From Dendrophyllia cribrosa (lineage: Eukaryota; Cnidaria; Anthozoa; Scleractinia; Dendrophylliidae): a DNA stretch of 64,000 bases. The position numbers and the translations under genes were made by a program. The notes beneath the pieces are model-generated. The model did no database searches and was not told where the DNA came from. It saw nothing but the letters and a program-made list of their open reading frames with translations. The DNA lies in NCBI GenBank assembly GCA_024195265.1, contig JAJLRJ010000002.1:17994768-18058767 (forward strand), given 5' to 3'. Shown here piece after piece: positions 32,763 to 41,306 of the stretch. Each line of letters starts with the position of its first letter. The first letter of the stretch is position 1.

Positions 32763-34455
32763 CTCGGGTGAATTAAGGAATGGGTCTCGTTCGATTTAAA
32801 GGGGGGTGGTTTATTTTAAAACATATTTGACGTATTGACTTTAAACTTTCTAAGAGGCTTTTAATTGTTAAAAAAAATTTTTTTCGCTACCATGAATGGA
32901 CTTTCTACGTCACGTGACTTGTCACATCCAATTTGTAGCAATTTTTTTCGATCCAAATTTACGAGATTTTGGAAAAATATTTTTCTACTTAATTTGTTTT
33001 CTATCAATGACCATTAGCAAAGGGTTTATGGAACTAATCGGGGTTTTCCAAAGTTATTTGTTTTCTGTAAACTAATAACGTTTTAATTTTAGAGAGGGAC
33101 TGGGACTAGAGAAAATCAATGAATAATTATGCAGCAATAACAGTTTTCGAAATTCCCCGTTTAATTTGACGTATCACTCTGTAAATTGAAGACTAAGAAA
33201 GGCAAGACGGGAGCTTTTAATTGAATTTTCATGCCGTAATCTGAAAATTCCAAATTTTGTATAATTTAGGGCGTGGCTGGTCATGTGACCCCAACAGACA
33301 CAGGGTATCATCCAAAAATGGTTTCTTTCTTACGTATACTAGCCTTATCTTTATTATCTTGTAGGTCATTTCCGCCCCTCCTTTTTTTAAATATGTATTG
33401 CGACATTCTCCTTTATATAATGTTGTATTTTCATTTTATAATTTAGTAACATCTTATAACCTGAAGAAGGCTGGTCTGGCCAGCCGAAATATTGTTTGAA
33501 ATATATTTACTCGTTGTATTCAGCTTTGCAGTAGTCCTTGGACTTCTCGTTAGTATATTCTTTCTTAGTGCATGATTATAAGATCAAATATTAAGATCGC
33601 TGAATAAACCTAGAAAAAATGATGAAAACCCAATACAGTCGAACCTTCGGTTGCGACCACCTCTCGTAAGCGACCACCTCTCCGCTCAGCGACCAGTTTT
33701 CCAAAATACTAAAAGTTTCCAAGTCAAATCACTATATTTGGAACCTCTTGTAAGCGACCACCTCTCGTAAGCGACCGCGACCACTTTTAGAGCTAAAAGT
33801 TTGAAATTTTCTTTTGTTTTTAACCTCCCGTAAGCGACCACTTCAAGCTACTTGACAGATAATAGAGCGGAAATTGGATAATGAGGTGTTGTAACATTAA
33901 TATTATCGCATTCCTCAAGACAAGTCCTGTTTTTCTCGTTCAAAACCTATGCCGAACTCAAATTCTCAAATTCTTCTACAAATGGTAGGAGGGTTTAGTT
34001 TCCGAGCTGTAAACGATGTTTTTGACTGTTCGGCCTCAATTTGGTTAGATAATGCCCATAAAATGGCATTTGTAGCCTGAATCAAAAAAGGGTATTTTTG
34101 GTGGAAATTTGGGTGTTAAAGGGTTAATGTACAGTGTTTACGCTTGTTAAACATGTAAATCACCAGTAATACAAAAAGGCTGTCAAATTTAAAGCTAGCA
34201 ATCCAATCCTTATTAGTTCATGTTCAGTTCCCCTTAACGTTTAGACAACATTAAAGATTCAATTTGTAACTATCGTGAGACTTGTTCGACCTTGTTCGGC
34301 CATTCGCCTTATTAGGTAAATTAACAGGAGCGAACCGTGAAACTCTGAATAAATATTTTGGAAAGCTTAAACTGAGTATTTTTGTGACTACTAAAAGTTA
34401 TTACATGGGTTTAGATGGGCATTGGCACATGGGATAAGTCTCCGCAGTTACTCAG
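32763..34455. other. Unique spacer with short tandem repeats
   Basis: No gene. At 33640-33850 there are six to seven copies of (G)TAAGCGACCACCTCTC-type words beginning with AGTCGAACCTTCGG, a repeat seen in weaker form at 23305-23400 and 63430-63520. A Penelope-type end lies at about 33460-33510. Confidence 0.6.
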
Positions 34456-34869
34456 CCCCGGGGAGCAACTAGGCTTGTGAAGCTGACTTTATCTTGCCTA
34501 CTACACCACCGAAAACCTCTTACGAAGTTGTGTAAGCTCAGGGCTTATAACCGGCATTTTACGGCACTTATAACTCTGTTACGAGCATTAGGCCAGGGCA
34601 CCCGTTTATAACAGCTTTTGCTGAAGGGTTTACCCTGGTAAAATTTCTTATGTTATTTTTATTATTGTGTTTTTTTTTTGCGGTATAATTGCGAGCATAA
34701 TAGCTACAGTCGAGCACAATTTGGAGCATAATAGTTTGTCACGCTTATCGAGGGTAACGCCAAAGAGCATCATACTCAATTTTAGAAGCATGTTGTCACC
34801 CCTTACAGGTTATCGATAGGGGTCATGACAACTCCACACTGTATTTAATATTGTCGCTTGTAATCAAAC

Positions 34870-34918
34870 ATGGCGCGTTGTTGTAAAACTGTGCTGCTGT
34901 TCTTCTGCCTTGCATCGG
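34870..34918 (+). CDS. M28 peptidase exon 1, copy in unit 1
   Basis: 49 nt, ATG to phase-1 donor TCGG|GTAAG. Encodes MARCCKTVLLFFCLAS, against MTRCYKTALLFFCLTS in the complete gene. No exon 2 follows within 28 kb. Confidence 0.7.
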
Positions 34919-36147
34919 GTAAGAAGCCAAAATGAATATTAACATCAAATCACAAACCTAAGAACACGATTATCATTGTACATTCTCCCTATCCAGTGTT
35001 GTTATGATAAAGGTTGACTGGAAGGGGGCATTAAATAAACACGCTGCTATTGCTGTCCCATGCCAGTTGCTCTGAAATATAACTCATTTAAAGAATTAAA
35101 GAATGAAATTTCTGTGGCCCACCAAAAATGCGGTCTCGAAACAAGTAAAATAGAATAACAAATCGACTTGTAGTGAAGTGAACTTTTAAACTGAACTCAA
35201 AGTATAATATTTCTGATGTCGTTGTTGCAGGATGTGACAGGACAGGACATTTAGATAAATTGATTCATTTCTGATTTTTATTTTTCATAGCTGCTCCATT
35301 ATATTTATTTTCGCTGTTCTGCACTTAAAATGTGGTAACATTTAGCGGTTTAGCTTTACAATATTAACGGAAATGTGCATTATTTATTGATTATTTTTTG
35401 GCAAAAAAGGTGTGTAACATGAGCGAGTCCCACTTTATCAATCATTATTATAAAAATGTGTATACTTTTTATGTAAATGATCTTCTCACGTCATATTTTC
35501 TTTCAGTCTTCCGAGCTTCAATTCCTATTCTAGACTTAATTCTTCATACCACTGATCAGTTTCCCGGCAAATGATACCCTATTTTAGACCAAAACTCTCT
35601 GATTTCTATACCCTATCCCAGACTAAACTGCTTGAAAACCATACCCTTCACAGCGGCACATACCGGCGTATATATGAGAGTACCTCCCCCGCCCCGCCCC
35701 GCCCCGGGGAGCAACTAGCCTTGTGAAGCTGACTTTATCTTGCCTACTAAACCACCGAAAACCTCTTACGAAGTTGTGTAATCTCAGGGCTTATAACCGG
35801 CATTTTACGGCACTTATAATTCTGTTACGAGCATTAGGCCAGGGCACCCGTTTATAACAGCTTTTGCTGAAGGGTTTACCCTGGTAAAATTTCTTATGTT
35901 ATTTTTATTATTGTGGTTTTTTTGCGGTATAATTGCGAGCATAATAGCTACAGTCGAGCACAATTTGGAGCATAATAGTTTGTCACGCTTATCGAGGGTA
36001 ACGCCAAAGAGCATCATACTCAAGTTTAGAAGCATGTTGTCACCCCTTACAGGTTATCGATAGGGGTCATGACAACTCCATCATCCGGAATAAGAGAGGA
36101 CGTGTAAATTAATGTACTGTATTTAATATTGTCGCTTGTAATCAAAC

Positions 36148-36196
36148 ATGGCGCGTTGTTGTAAAACTGTGCTGCTGTTCTTCTGCCTTGCATCAG
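36148..36196 (+). CDS. M28 peptidase exon 1, copy in unit 2
   Basis: 49 nt encoding MARCCKTVLLFFCLAS, donor TCAG|GTAAG. The Polinton is inserted about 535 bp downstream, in what would be intron 1. Confidence 0.7.
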
Positions 36197-36726
36197 GTAA
36201 GAAGCCAAAATGAATATTAACATCAAATCACAAACCTAAGAACACGATTATCATTGTACATTCTCTCTATCCTGTGTTGTTATGATAAAGGTTGACTGGA
36301 AGGGGGCATTAAATAAACACGCTGCTATTGCTGTCCCATGCCAGTTGCTCTGAAATATAACTCGTTTAAAGAATTGAAGAATGAAATTTCTGTGGCCCAC
36401 CAAAAATGCGGTCTCGAAACAAGTAAAATAGATTAACAAATCGACTTGTAGTGAAGTGAACTTTTAAACTGAACTCAAAGTATAATATTTCTGATGTCGT
36501 TGTTGCAGGATGTGACAGGACAGGACACTTAGATAAATTGATTCATTTCTGATTTTTTTTTTTCATAGCTGTTCCATTATATTTATTTTCGCCGTTCTGC
36601 ACTTAAAAATTATGCACATTTTTATAACAATGATTGATAAAGTAGGACTCGATCATGTTACACACCTTTTTTGACAAAAAATAATCAAGAAATAATGCAC
36701 ATTTCTGTGAATATTGTAAAGCTAAA

Positions 36727-36731
36727 CCGCT
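36727..36731 (+). repeat. Target-site duplication, left
   Basis: CCGCT precedes the left terminal repeat and is repeated at 54506-54510. If the first A of the element is counted, the duplication can be read as the 6-bp CCGCTA usual for Polintons. The empty site is seen in unit 1 at 35344-35348 (opposite strand). Confidence 0.8.
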
Positions 36732-37006
36732 AGTAGTTGGTAGAGAGCTTCTCAAATGCGGTTTTTTGAGCTGATCGACAATTTGTTGCACCGATAATCA
36801 ATTTTTCCTCACTTCGCTCGAAAAAATTGATTATCGGTGCAACAAATTGTCGATCAGCTCAAAAAACCGCATTTGAGAAGAGCTCTCTACCAACTACTCG
36901 GGAGCCTCGACCTCAAACACCCGTAAGAGGGAGTCAAATGCGTTTTCCCCGAGCCCACCCGCAACGGCAAGCGAGGCATCACCAATTGAAGAAAGCCAAA
37001 ACCCTT
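36732..37006 (+). repeat. Polinton left terminal inverted repeat
   Basis: Matches 54231-54505 inverted with very few differences. The outer 167 bp (36732-36898) is a near-perfect palindrome around a short centre (CCTCACTTCGCTCG). Its two arms differ mainly by 3 nt near GAGAGCT. The inner 108 bp ends in the upstream part of an inward-facing promoter (CCAATTGAAGAAA ... CCCTT). Confidence 0.95.
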
Positions 37007-37018
37007 GTATATCGCATA
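36983..37018 (+). promoter_or_regulatory. Early-type promoter of the 68-aa gene
   Basis: CACCAATTGAAGAAA, then AAAACCCTTGTATATCGC, 9-10 bp before ATG 37027. It is one of a set of five related motifs in this element. Confidence 0.7.
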
Positions 37019-37026
37019 TTGTGACA

Positions 37027-37233
37027 ATGGGGCGAGGAAGAAGCGGGCTTATTCTTGCTGGTAAGAAAAAACAAGATCTTCTTGATCGGCGCAACCACAT
37101 AACATATTCTTTTGGAAGGGTTTCTAATGCAATGGTGAAGCCCAAGCCAAAAGAAAACATTATCCCTCCAGATATACTTAGAATTGCCGAATCATTAACT
37201 CCACAGCAACTTGCAGCACTTATTACCAATTGA
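37027..37233 (+). CDS. Small basic Polinton protein, early-type promoter
   Basis: 68 aa from ATG 37027; an upstream GTG in frame is ignored because it lies inside the promoter. The N-terminal half is basic (GRGRSG, KKKQ, RRNH) and the C-terminal half is a short helix (DILRIAESLTPQQLAALI). Not recognised. Its position beside the terminal repeat and its early-type promoter suggest a regulatory, DNA-binding or replication-accessory role, which is inference. The stop codon lies inside the next gene's promoter. Confidence 0.6.
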   Translation: MGRGRSGLILAGKKKQDLLDRRNHITYSFGRVSNAMVKPKPKENIIPPDILRIAESLTPQQLAALITN

Positions 37234-37259
37234 AGAAACCATAAACCTTGTATATCGCG
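37225..37259 (+). promoter_or_regulatory. Early-type promoter of the zinc-finger gene
   Basis: ACCAATTGAAGAAACC, then AAACCTTGTATATCGCG, directly before ATG 37260. Nearly the same as the copy at 36983. Confidence 0.75.
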
Positions 37260-37820
37260 ATGGTCAACGAAGCCATGACTGCCGTTGCGTTTTTGAAAAT
37301 GCGTGGGATTGAGTTGAAAGAAGGTGATGACTTATATGCAAAGAACAAAGGGACGTTCGAATACAACCCTTGCAGGCATTGTGGTTTAAACTTCACCCAT
37401 GGACATTCTCTTGTTGAGCTTCAAAAATATGCTTGCAAGAAGCTGAGAACAGAAAAACGACCGAAAGAGCTTTGTCCCGGCTGCAATCGAGCAGTTTCTA
37501 AAACAACGGTTTACAGCCACTTAAGAAATGGTTGTCCTCCCGTGAAAAACAACCCTCGAGTTTTTATACGGCGAGAGGTTGTTCGAGATGTTTTTGCCGA
37601 GTCATATGTCAGCCAGCATGAATTGAATGCCTGGCTTGACGAGCAAGAACAAGAACCATTTAAAAACAAAAACCTGGAGGCTCTCAACCCCTTACCCAGG
37701 ATCCGAGATTTGAGCTTTGTTTCTGATTTCATCGAAGGCAAGTCATCACTCGCAGCCTTTCAAACTGAGTTGAGCGGTTATCACCAACTGAAGAAACATT
37801 CACCCTTCGTATACCAATGA
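37260..37820 (+). CDS. Zinc-finger-like Polinton protein
   Basis: 186 aa from ATG 37260, chosen because it directly follows the TATATCGCG box. Two Cys pairs with spaced ligands are visible: CRHCGLNF and CPGCNRAVSKTTVYSHLRNGC, the latter a C2HC-type finger pattern. The C-terminal half has the segment ELNAWLDEQ, which recurs as ELIAWLDEQ in the N-terminal reading frame of the polymerase gene. Probably a nucleic-acid-binding early protein. It overlaps the recombinase start by 4 nt. Confidence 0.65.
   Translation: MVNEAMTAVAFLKMRGIELKEGDDLYAKNKGTFEYNPCRHCGLNFTHGHSLVELQKYACKKLRTEKRPKELCPGCNRAVSKTTVYSHLRNGCPPVKNNPRVFIRREVVRDVFAESYVSQHELNAWLDEQEQEPFKNKNLEALNPLPRIRDLSFVSDFIEGKSSLAAFQTELSGYHQLKKHSPFVYQ
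37782..37816 (+). promoter_or_regulatory. Early-type promoter of the recombinase gene
   Basis: CACCAACTGAAGAAAC, then CACCCTTCGTATACCA, directly before ATG 37817. Diverged but clearly the same motif, embedded in the end of the upstream coding region. Confidence 0.65.
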
Positions 37821-38926
37821 TGGCGACAACACAAGAGTTCATGAACTTTCTCAAATCGAGGAATACTGGTCTGAAACAAAAGAGCGCCGACTGGCTCTCA
37901 GCCAGACAAAATACAATTGGGGCCTCTGAAGTTTCTGCCTTGACAGGATCGTCGCCGTTCGAGTCACGGCACAGCTTGCTCTTAAAAAAAATTCAACCCC
38001 CGGTTATGCATAACAATGTGGCTTGTACCTGGGGCAATCTGTTTGAGCCGATTATACGCAAGTGTTTTGAGCAAAAACATTCTGTTTCTGTTTTTGGTCA
38101 CAGCATTTCTCTTAATCTGTCAAGCGATCATCCGCTTTATCGAAAGGTCACTTGTAGTCCAGACGGATACTTCATGAATAAAGATAACACATTAAATTTG
38201 TTAGAATTCAAGTATCCGTTCAAGCGAAAAATTGCGATGAACAGAATCCCTAGCTATTATCGCGATCAGATACAAACAGGGCTTGCTTTGAGTGGTGAAA
38301 TGGTCTCCAAAGGCTTGTTTGTTGACGGCTATTTCAGAATGTGTTCTTTAAAACAGCTTGAACCAAGTTTAGCTCACAATTCTTTTCTCAACGCCGGGAA
38401 AACATACAAGACAAAAAATAAATCAACTCTTGCCTGGGGGGTCTGTTATCTATTCAGCAGACAAAACATTAAGATCAATCAAGTCGAACTTATTGATCTT
38501 GGAGCAATACAATCAATTGCTTTGTTTGAACATGTCATGGGTTTAATTGCCACTAAAGAGATTTGGCTTTCATATGGCAAAATAAGAATGACGTTCACAG
38601 AACGTGACGAAAATGCTGAATTTCTACGTTTAAACGCTATGAAAGAAGCATTCTCTAACCCACGAGAAGGGCCAAAACCTGTCGCAATGTTCGCTTGGAA
38701 ATTGCTCGATCTCACTGAAATCTGGGAGTTTAAAAAACCAGATTTCTTGAGGGAAATACAAAGGTCTGTTGAATGTTTTCATGAAAACCTATCAAAATTG
38801 AAAGGAAGAATAAAAAATTATACTTACACCGAGGACTCTGCCACAACTCCAAACACAGGCGATGACAAGGCCTTTTTGGAAGCCTTTTTAATGAAGCAAG
38901 CGGCAAAGCTTACTCCAGAGTTCTGA
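37817..38926 (+). CDS. YqaJ/lambda-exonuclease-like viral recombinase
   Basis: 369 aa. The PD-(D/E)xK exonuclease pattern of the YqaJ family is complete: GASE at 35-38, WGNLFEP with E77, SPDG at 114-117 (D116), LEFKYP with E130 and K132, then a Gln-containing helix YYRDQIQ at 147-153. Family members are 5'-3' exonucleases that make single strands for annealing recombination, often in large DNA viruses and phages. It is a known but not universal cargo of Polinton-like elements. Likely role: recombination or processing of replication intermediates. Converges with the VLTF3-like gene, overlapping by 17 nt. Confidence 0.88.
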   Translation: MMATTQEFMNFLKSRNTGLKQKSADWLSARQNTIGASEVSALTGSSPFESRHSLLLKKIQPPVMHNNVACTWGNLFEPIIRKCFEQKHSVSVFGHSISLNLSSDHPLYRKVTCSPDGYFMNKDNTLNLLEFKYPFKRKIAMNRIPSYYRDQIQTGLALSGEMVSKGLFVDGYFRMCSLKQLEPSLAHNSFLNAGKTYKTKNKSTLAWGVCYLFSRQNIKINQVELIDLGAIQSIALFEHVMGLIATKEIWLSYGKIRMTFTERDENAEFLRLNAMKEAFSNPREGPKPVAMFAWKLLDLTEIWEFKKPDFLREIQRSVECFHENLSKLKGRIKNYTYTEDSATTPNTGDDKAFLEAFLMKQAAKLTPEF

Positions 38927-39575
38927 ACGCATTATGCCATAAATATTCGTTTTTGTTTATCATCGCATCAGACATCCCTTGTTGTCTCAGGTAATTTATA
39001 ATCACTCGTTGTGGGGCTTCAAGCGGTGTTATAATGTTCAGGATTTTGTAGATCACAAACGTATAAGATATTCTCGGAAGCCGACCTTCTATTTGTTTGA
39101 AGATACGTTTCGTTTCATGGATTTGATCGAGAGTTAACTGCACAGGCAGAATTTTGAGCTTTTTTATAAGCCTGTTCAGAGCATAACCAAATACATAACT
39201 TCGTCCCGGTCGATGGCTTTGTCTGTGGAAATTGTTTTGATGTGTACATGCCTTAGCATCATCGAGCACTTCCACACGGCCGCATCTTTTACAATAAAGT
39301 TCACAAGAATTGATTGATTGCAAAAAGGAGCCACCACAGCCATAACAAGACAGGAGTCTTCGGTCCAAGCGTTCAATCTCCATGTCATTGTAATGTTTTT
39401 GAAGATATTGCTGCCCAATCTCTGCCAACCCCACATCTTCGCATAACTGATAAAGTTTTTCCGGCAGGCACAAGCGGTGTATTTCTTTTGTGTAATCGCT
39501 GCCGTATAGCGAGCGAAGGATGGCAAATTTGTGTTCTTTGTCAAGTTCATTGAGCCGTGCGCCAAACTCAGTCAT
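38910..39575 (-). CDS. VLTF3-like late transcription factor (zinc ribbon)
   Basis: 221 aa. A central zinc ribbon has C77-x2-C80 and C95-x2-C98. It is followed by an HRQSHRPGRSYVFGYALNRL segment, reminiscent of the conserved region after the zinc ribbon in poxvirus-type VLTF3, and then a helical C-terminus (KRIFKQIEGRLPRISYTFVI). VLTF3 activates late genes in large DNA viruses, and homologues occur in virophages and Polinton-like viruses. The assignment is by motif order, so moderate. It has an early-type promoter, which suits a factor that would switch on capsid genes. Confidence 0.55.
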   Translation of the reverse strand: MTEFGARLNELDKEHKFAILRSLYGSDYTKEIHRLCLPEKLYQLCEDVGLAEIGQQYLQKHYNDMEIERLDRRLLSCYGCGGSFLQSINSCELYCKRCGRVEVLDDAKACTHQNNFHRQSHRPGRSYVFGYALNRLIKKLKILPVQLTLDQIHETKRIFKQIEGRLPRISYTFVIYKILNIITPLEAPQRVIINYLRQQGMSDAMINKNEYLWHNAFRTLE

Positions 39576-39612
39576 GTCTATATTTAGAGATTACAATTTT
39601 TCAATTGGGGGT
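39576..39612 (-). promoter_or_regulatory. Early-type promoter of the VLTF3-like gene
   Basis: On the minus strand: CCCCAATTGAAAAATTG, then CTCTAAATATAG, ending 2 bp before the ATG. It keeps the CCAATTGAA core and the downstream TATA position of the other early motifs. Confidence 0.5.
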
Positions 39613-39687
39613 TTCCCGTGATTTCCGGTGTTGTTGTGCTCGGGCCGTATTTAGAAAATTACGACTTTTCGAAGCTTCTCGGACATA

Positions 39688-39832
39688 CCGAAGCGCCCCA
39701 CAAATACCGAAGCGCCCCAACTTTGTTGAAAAAAGTTTTTCTGGGGCGCTTCGGAATTTATTTTGAGGAAACGTTTTTGTGGGGAGCTTTGGAATTTATT
39801 TTGAGGAAAAGTTTTTTGGGGGCGCTTCGACA
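39688..39832. repeat. Intergenic iterons, possible origin or enhancer
   Basis: Two direct copies of TACCGAAGCGCCCCA (period 20) are followed by three 37-38-bp units in opposite sense (GGGGCGCTTCGGAATTTA, then TTTTGAGGAAA) at about 39742, 39780 and 39817. The two groups form inverted repeats. This is the only gap over 300 bp without a gene in the element (39576-39966). Confidence 0.7.
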
Positions 39833-39966
39833 TTATTGGCGGGATTTTTCTTTCAAGATTTGTAGATTAAAACCTGAATTTAATCCCTCAAATCGGATTT
39901 GGAGGCTGCGGTGAGAAGACTTATCTTTTTTTGAAACTCTTGTTTGACTTCCTTGCGAAGTTCGTT

Positions 39967-40566
39967 TTAGAGTTTCTCGAGGTCTGGCGCTTGTGTTTGA
40001 GTGCCAACGTTTTTTTTAGCCTGAACACCATCCCTGATTGCGGCTTTGAGTTCGTGATATTTTTCAACCTCACGAGTAATTATGGTGAATTCTGCATCAC
40101 TGATTCTCTTGTCTTCCAGAGCCTTTGAGACCAGTTCATAGACAGAGTTGCGTTTAGCCAGGGCCAGTGTGTAGATATTCTCGTGTTTGGTCACTTTTCG
40201 CTCCAATCGCTTGTTAGCAGCTGTAAAACCAACAGAGGACAGTCCACAGAGGGTCGCGACGCCGGCGAGTGCTGGACTTGCAATTATTCCGAACCCAGTC
40301 AATGCAGTTGCAAGGGCCCCTGATGAAAGCCCAACAGAAAGCGACCCAAGGCCAACCGCCGAGCCAAGGACTAATGATTGGGTTCGTTTGTATTTCTTTG
40401 CGACTTGTCTGTAATGCTCGGCTTCGTCAGACAGCTCTTTAAGCAAGTCAGAGATCTTTTTGAGCCGGAAGTCCTCTGCATTGATTTGAGTGATCTCACG
40501 CATAGGGTATAGCTGTTGTGTCTCACTGTATTCGGGGGCCGATGGAAGCACATTAGCAGAACTCAT
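39967..40566 (-). CDS. Polinton membrane protein with helical tail
   Basis: 199 aa. A charged helix (LKKISDLLKELSDEAEHYRQV) precedes a Gly/Ala/Ser-rich hydrophobic stretch at about residues 67-115 (likely two membrane helices in a hairpin). A second charged helical region follows, containing RISDAEFTIITREVEKYHEL. Function unknown. A late-type TATATATA box (40572-40584) sits just upstream. Possibly a virion-membrane or holin-like protein, which is speculation. Confidence 0.65.
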   Translation of the reverse strand: MSSANVLPSAPEYSETQQLYPMREITQINAEDFRLKKISDLLKELSDEAEHYRQVAKKYKRTQSLVLGSAVGLGSLSVGLSSGALATALTGFGIIASPALAGVATLCGLSSVGFTAANKRLERKVTKHENIYTLALAKRNSVYELVSKALEDKRISDAEFTIITREVEKYHELKAAIRDGVQAKKNVGTQTQAPDLEKL

Positions 40567-40590
40567 GGCGTGGGGTATATATATGATTTT

Positions 40591-41262
40591 TTAATTTATC
40601 TCAACTTCAAATTCCAAAGGCTCGCCATTGAAGTTGAAGAGGTCATTGTTCTCATCCCTCACTGACAGCGTTATGCTGGAGACATAATCACTAGACGAGA
40701 CGTCACGCAAGACGTTCTGTTGTGTTGTCTCGTAATGAACCTTTTCAAAAGCTTTTCCACGAATATCAAACCGAGCCAAAACCGTCGAAGGTTTGCCATT
40801 GAGGAGGTTTTGTTCTTTATCAACCAGATCACAGTGGATGAAGTAAGTGCTTGGTGCTCTTAAACGCTTGACGAAGGTTACTAGCATCAATGTAGGTCTT
40901 ATGCCAAGCAATTCTGCCAGATTATTACTTAACTTCACACTGCCGCTGTTATTATGAATGACCATGCCCCCATATGGCCTGTTTGTTTCAATTGTTAGAT
41001 TTAAACTTCGGTCAAAGTCTTTTAGGCTTTCAAAGTCTTTTGTTAAACTCTCAATAGTGTGATGCCCTTCAAGTAAGGTCACCTCACGTAATGAACCATT
41101 AGGGGGAGGGTTTGCTGGTGAAATCTTTGATTCTTCTTTCAAAGTATGCCAAGAGTTGAAAATTGAGCAAGAAACAAGACGGATATAACTCGGTTTCGGC
41201 AGTGGGTGGTCGAAGTAAATCGTGTGAGGGTTCGAAGACGTGACGATTGTTAACACAACCAT
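40591..41262 (-). CDS. Probable Polinton minor capsid (penton-like) protein
   Basis: 223 aa, beta-rich and lacking membrane segments. The C-terminal half has strand-like blocks (LARFDIRGKAFEKVHYE, ITLSVRDENNDLFNFNG, LEFEVEI) that I recall from conserved cnidarian Polinton proteins and that suit a jelly-roll capsid component. It is divergently transcribed from the 608-aa gene with a 44-bp shared TATA-containing spacer. The penton role is inferred from beta-rich character and neighbourhood. Confidence 0.5.
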   Translation of the reverse strand: MVVLTIVTSSNPHTIYFDHPLPKPSYIRLVSCSIFNSWHTLKEESKISPANPPPNGSLREVTLLEGHHTIESLTKDFESLKDFDRSLNLTIETNRPYGGMVIHNNSGSVKLSNNLAELLGIRPTLMLVTFVKRLRAPSTYFIHCDLVDKEQNLLNGKPSTVLARFDIRGKAFEKVHYETTQQNVLRDVSSSDYVSSITLSVRDENNDLFNFNGEPLEFEVEIN

Positions 41263-41306
41263 GATGGTGTATATAATGACATTTTAAATTATAATTATAT
41301 ACAATC
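41263..41306. promoter_or_regulatory. Divergent late-type promoter
   Basis: 44-bp AT-rich spacer between two ATGs, with TATATAATGAC toward the minus gene and AATTATATACAATC toward the plus gene. Confidence 0.6.
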
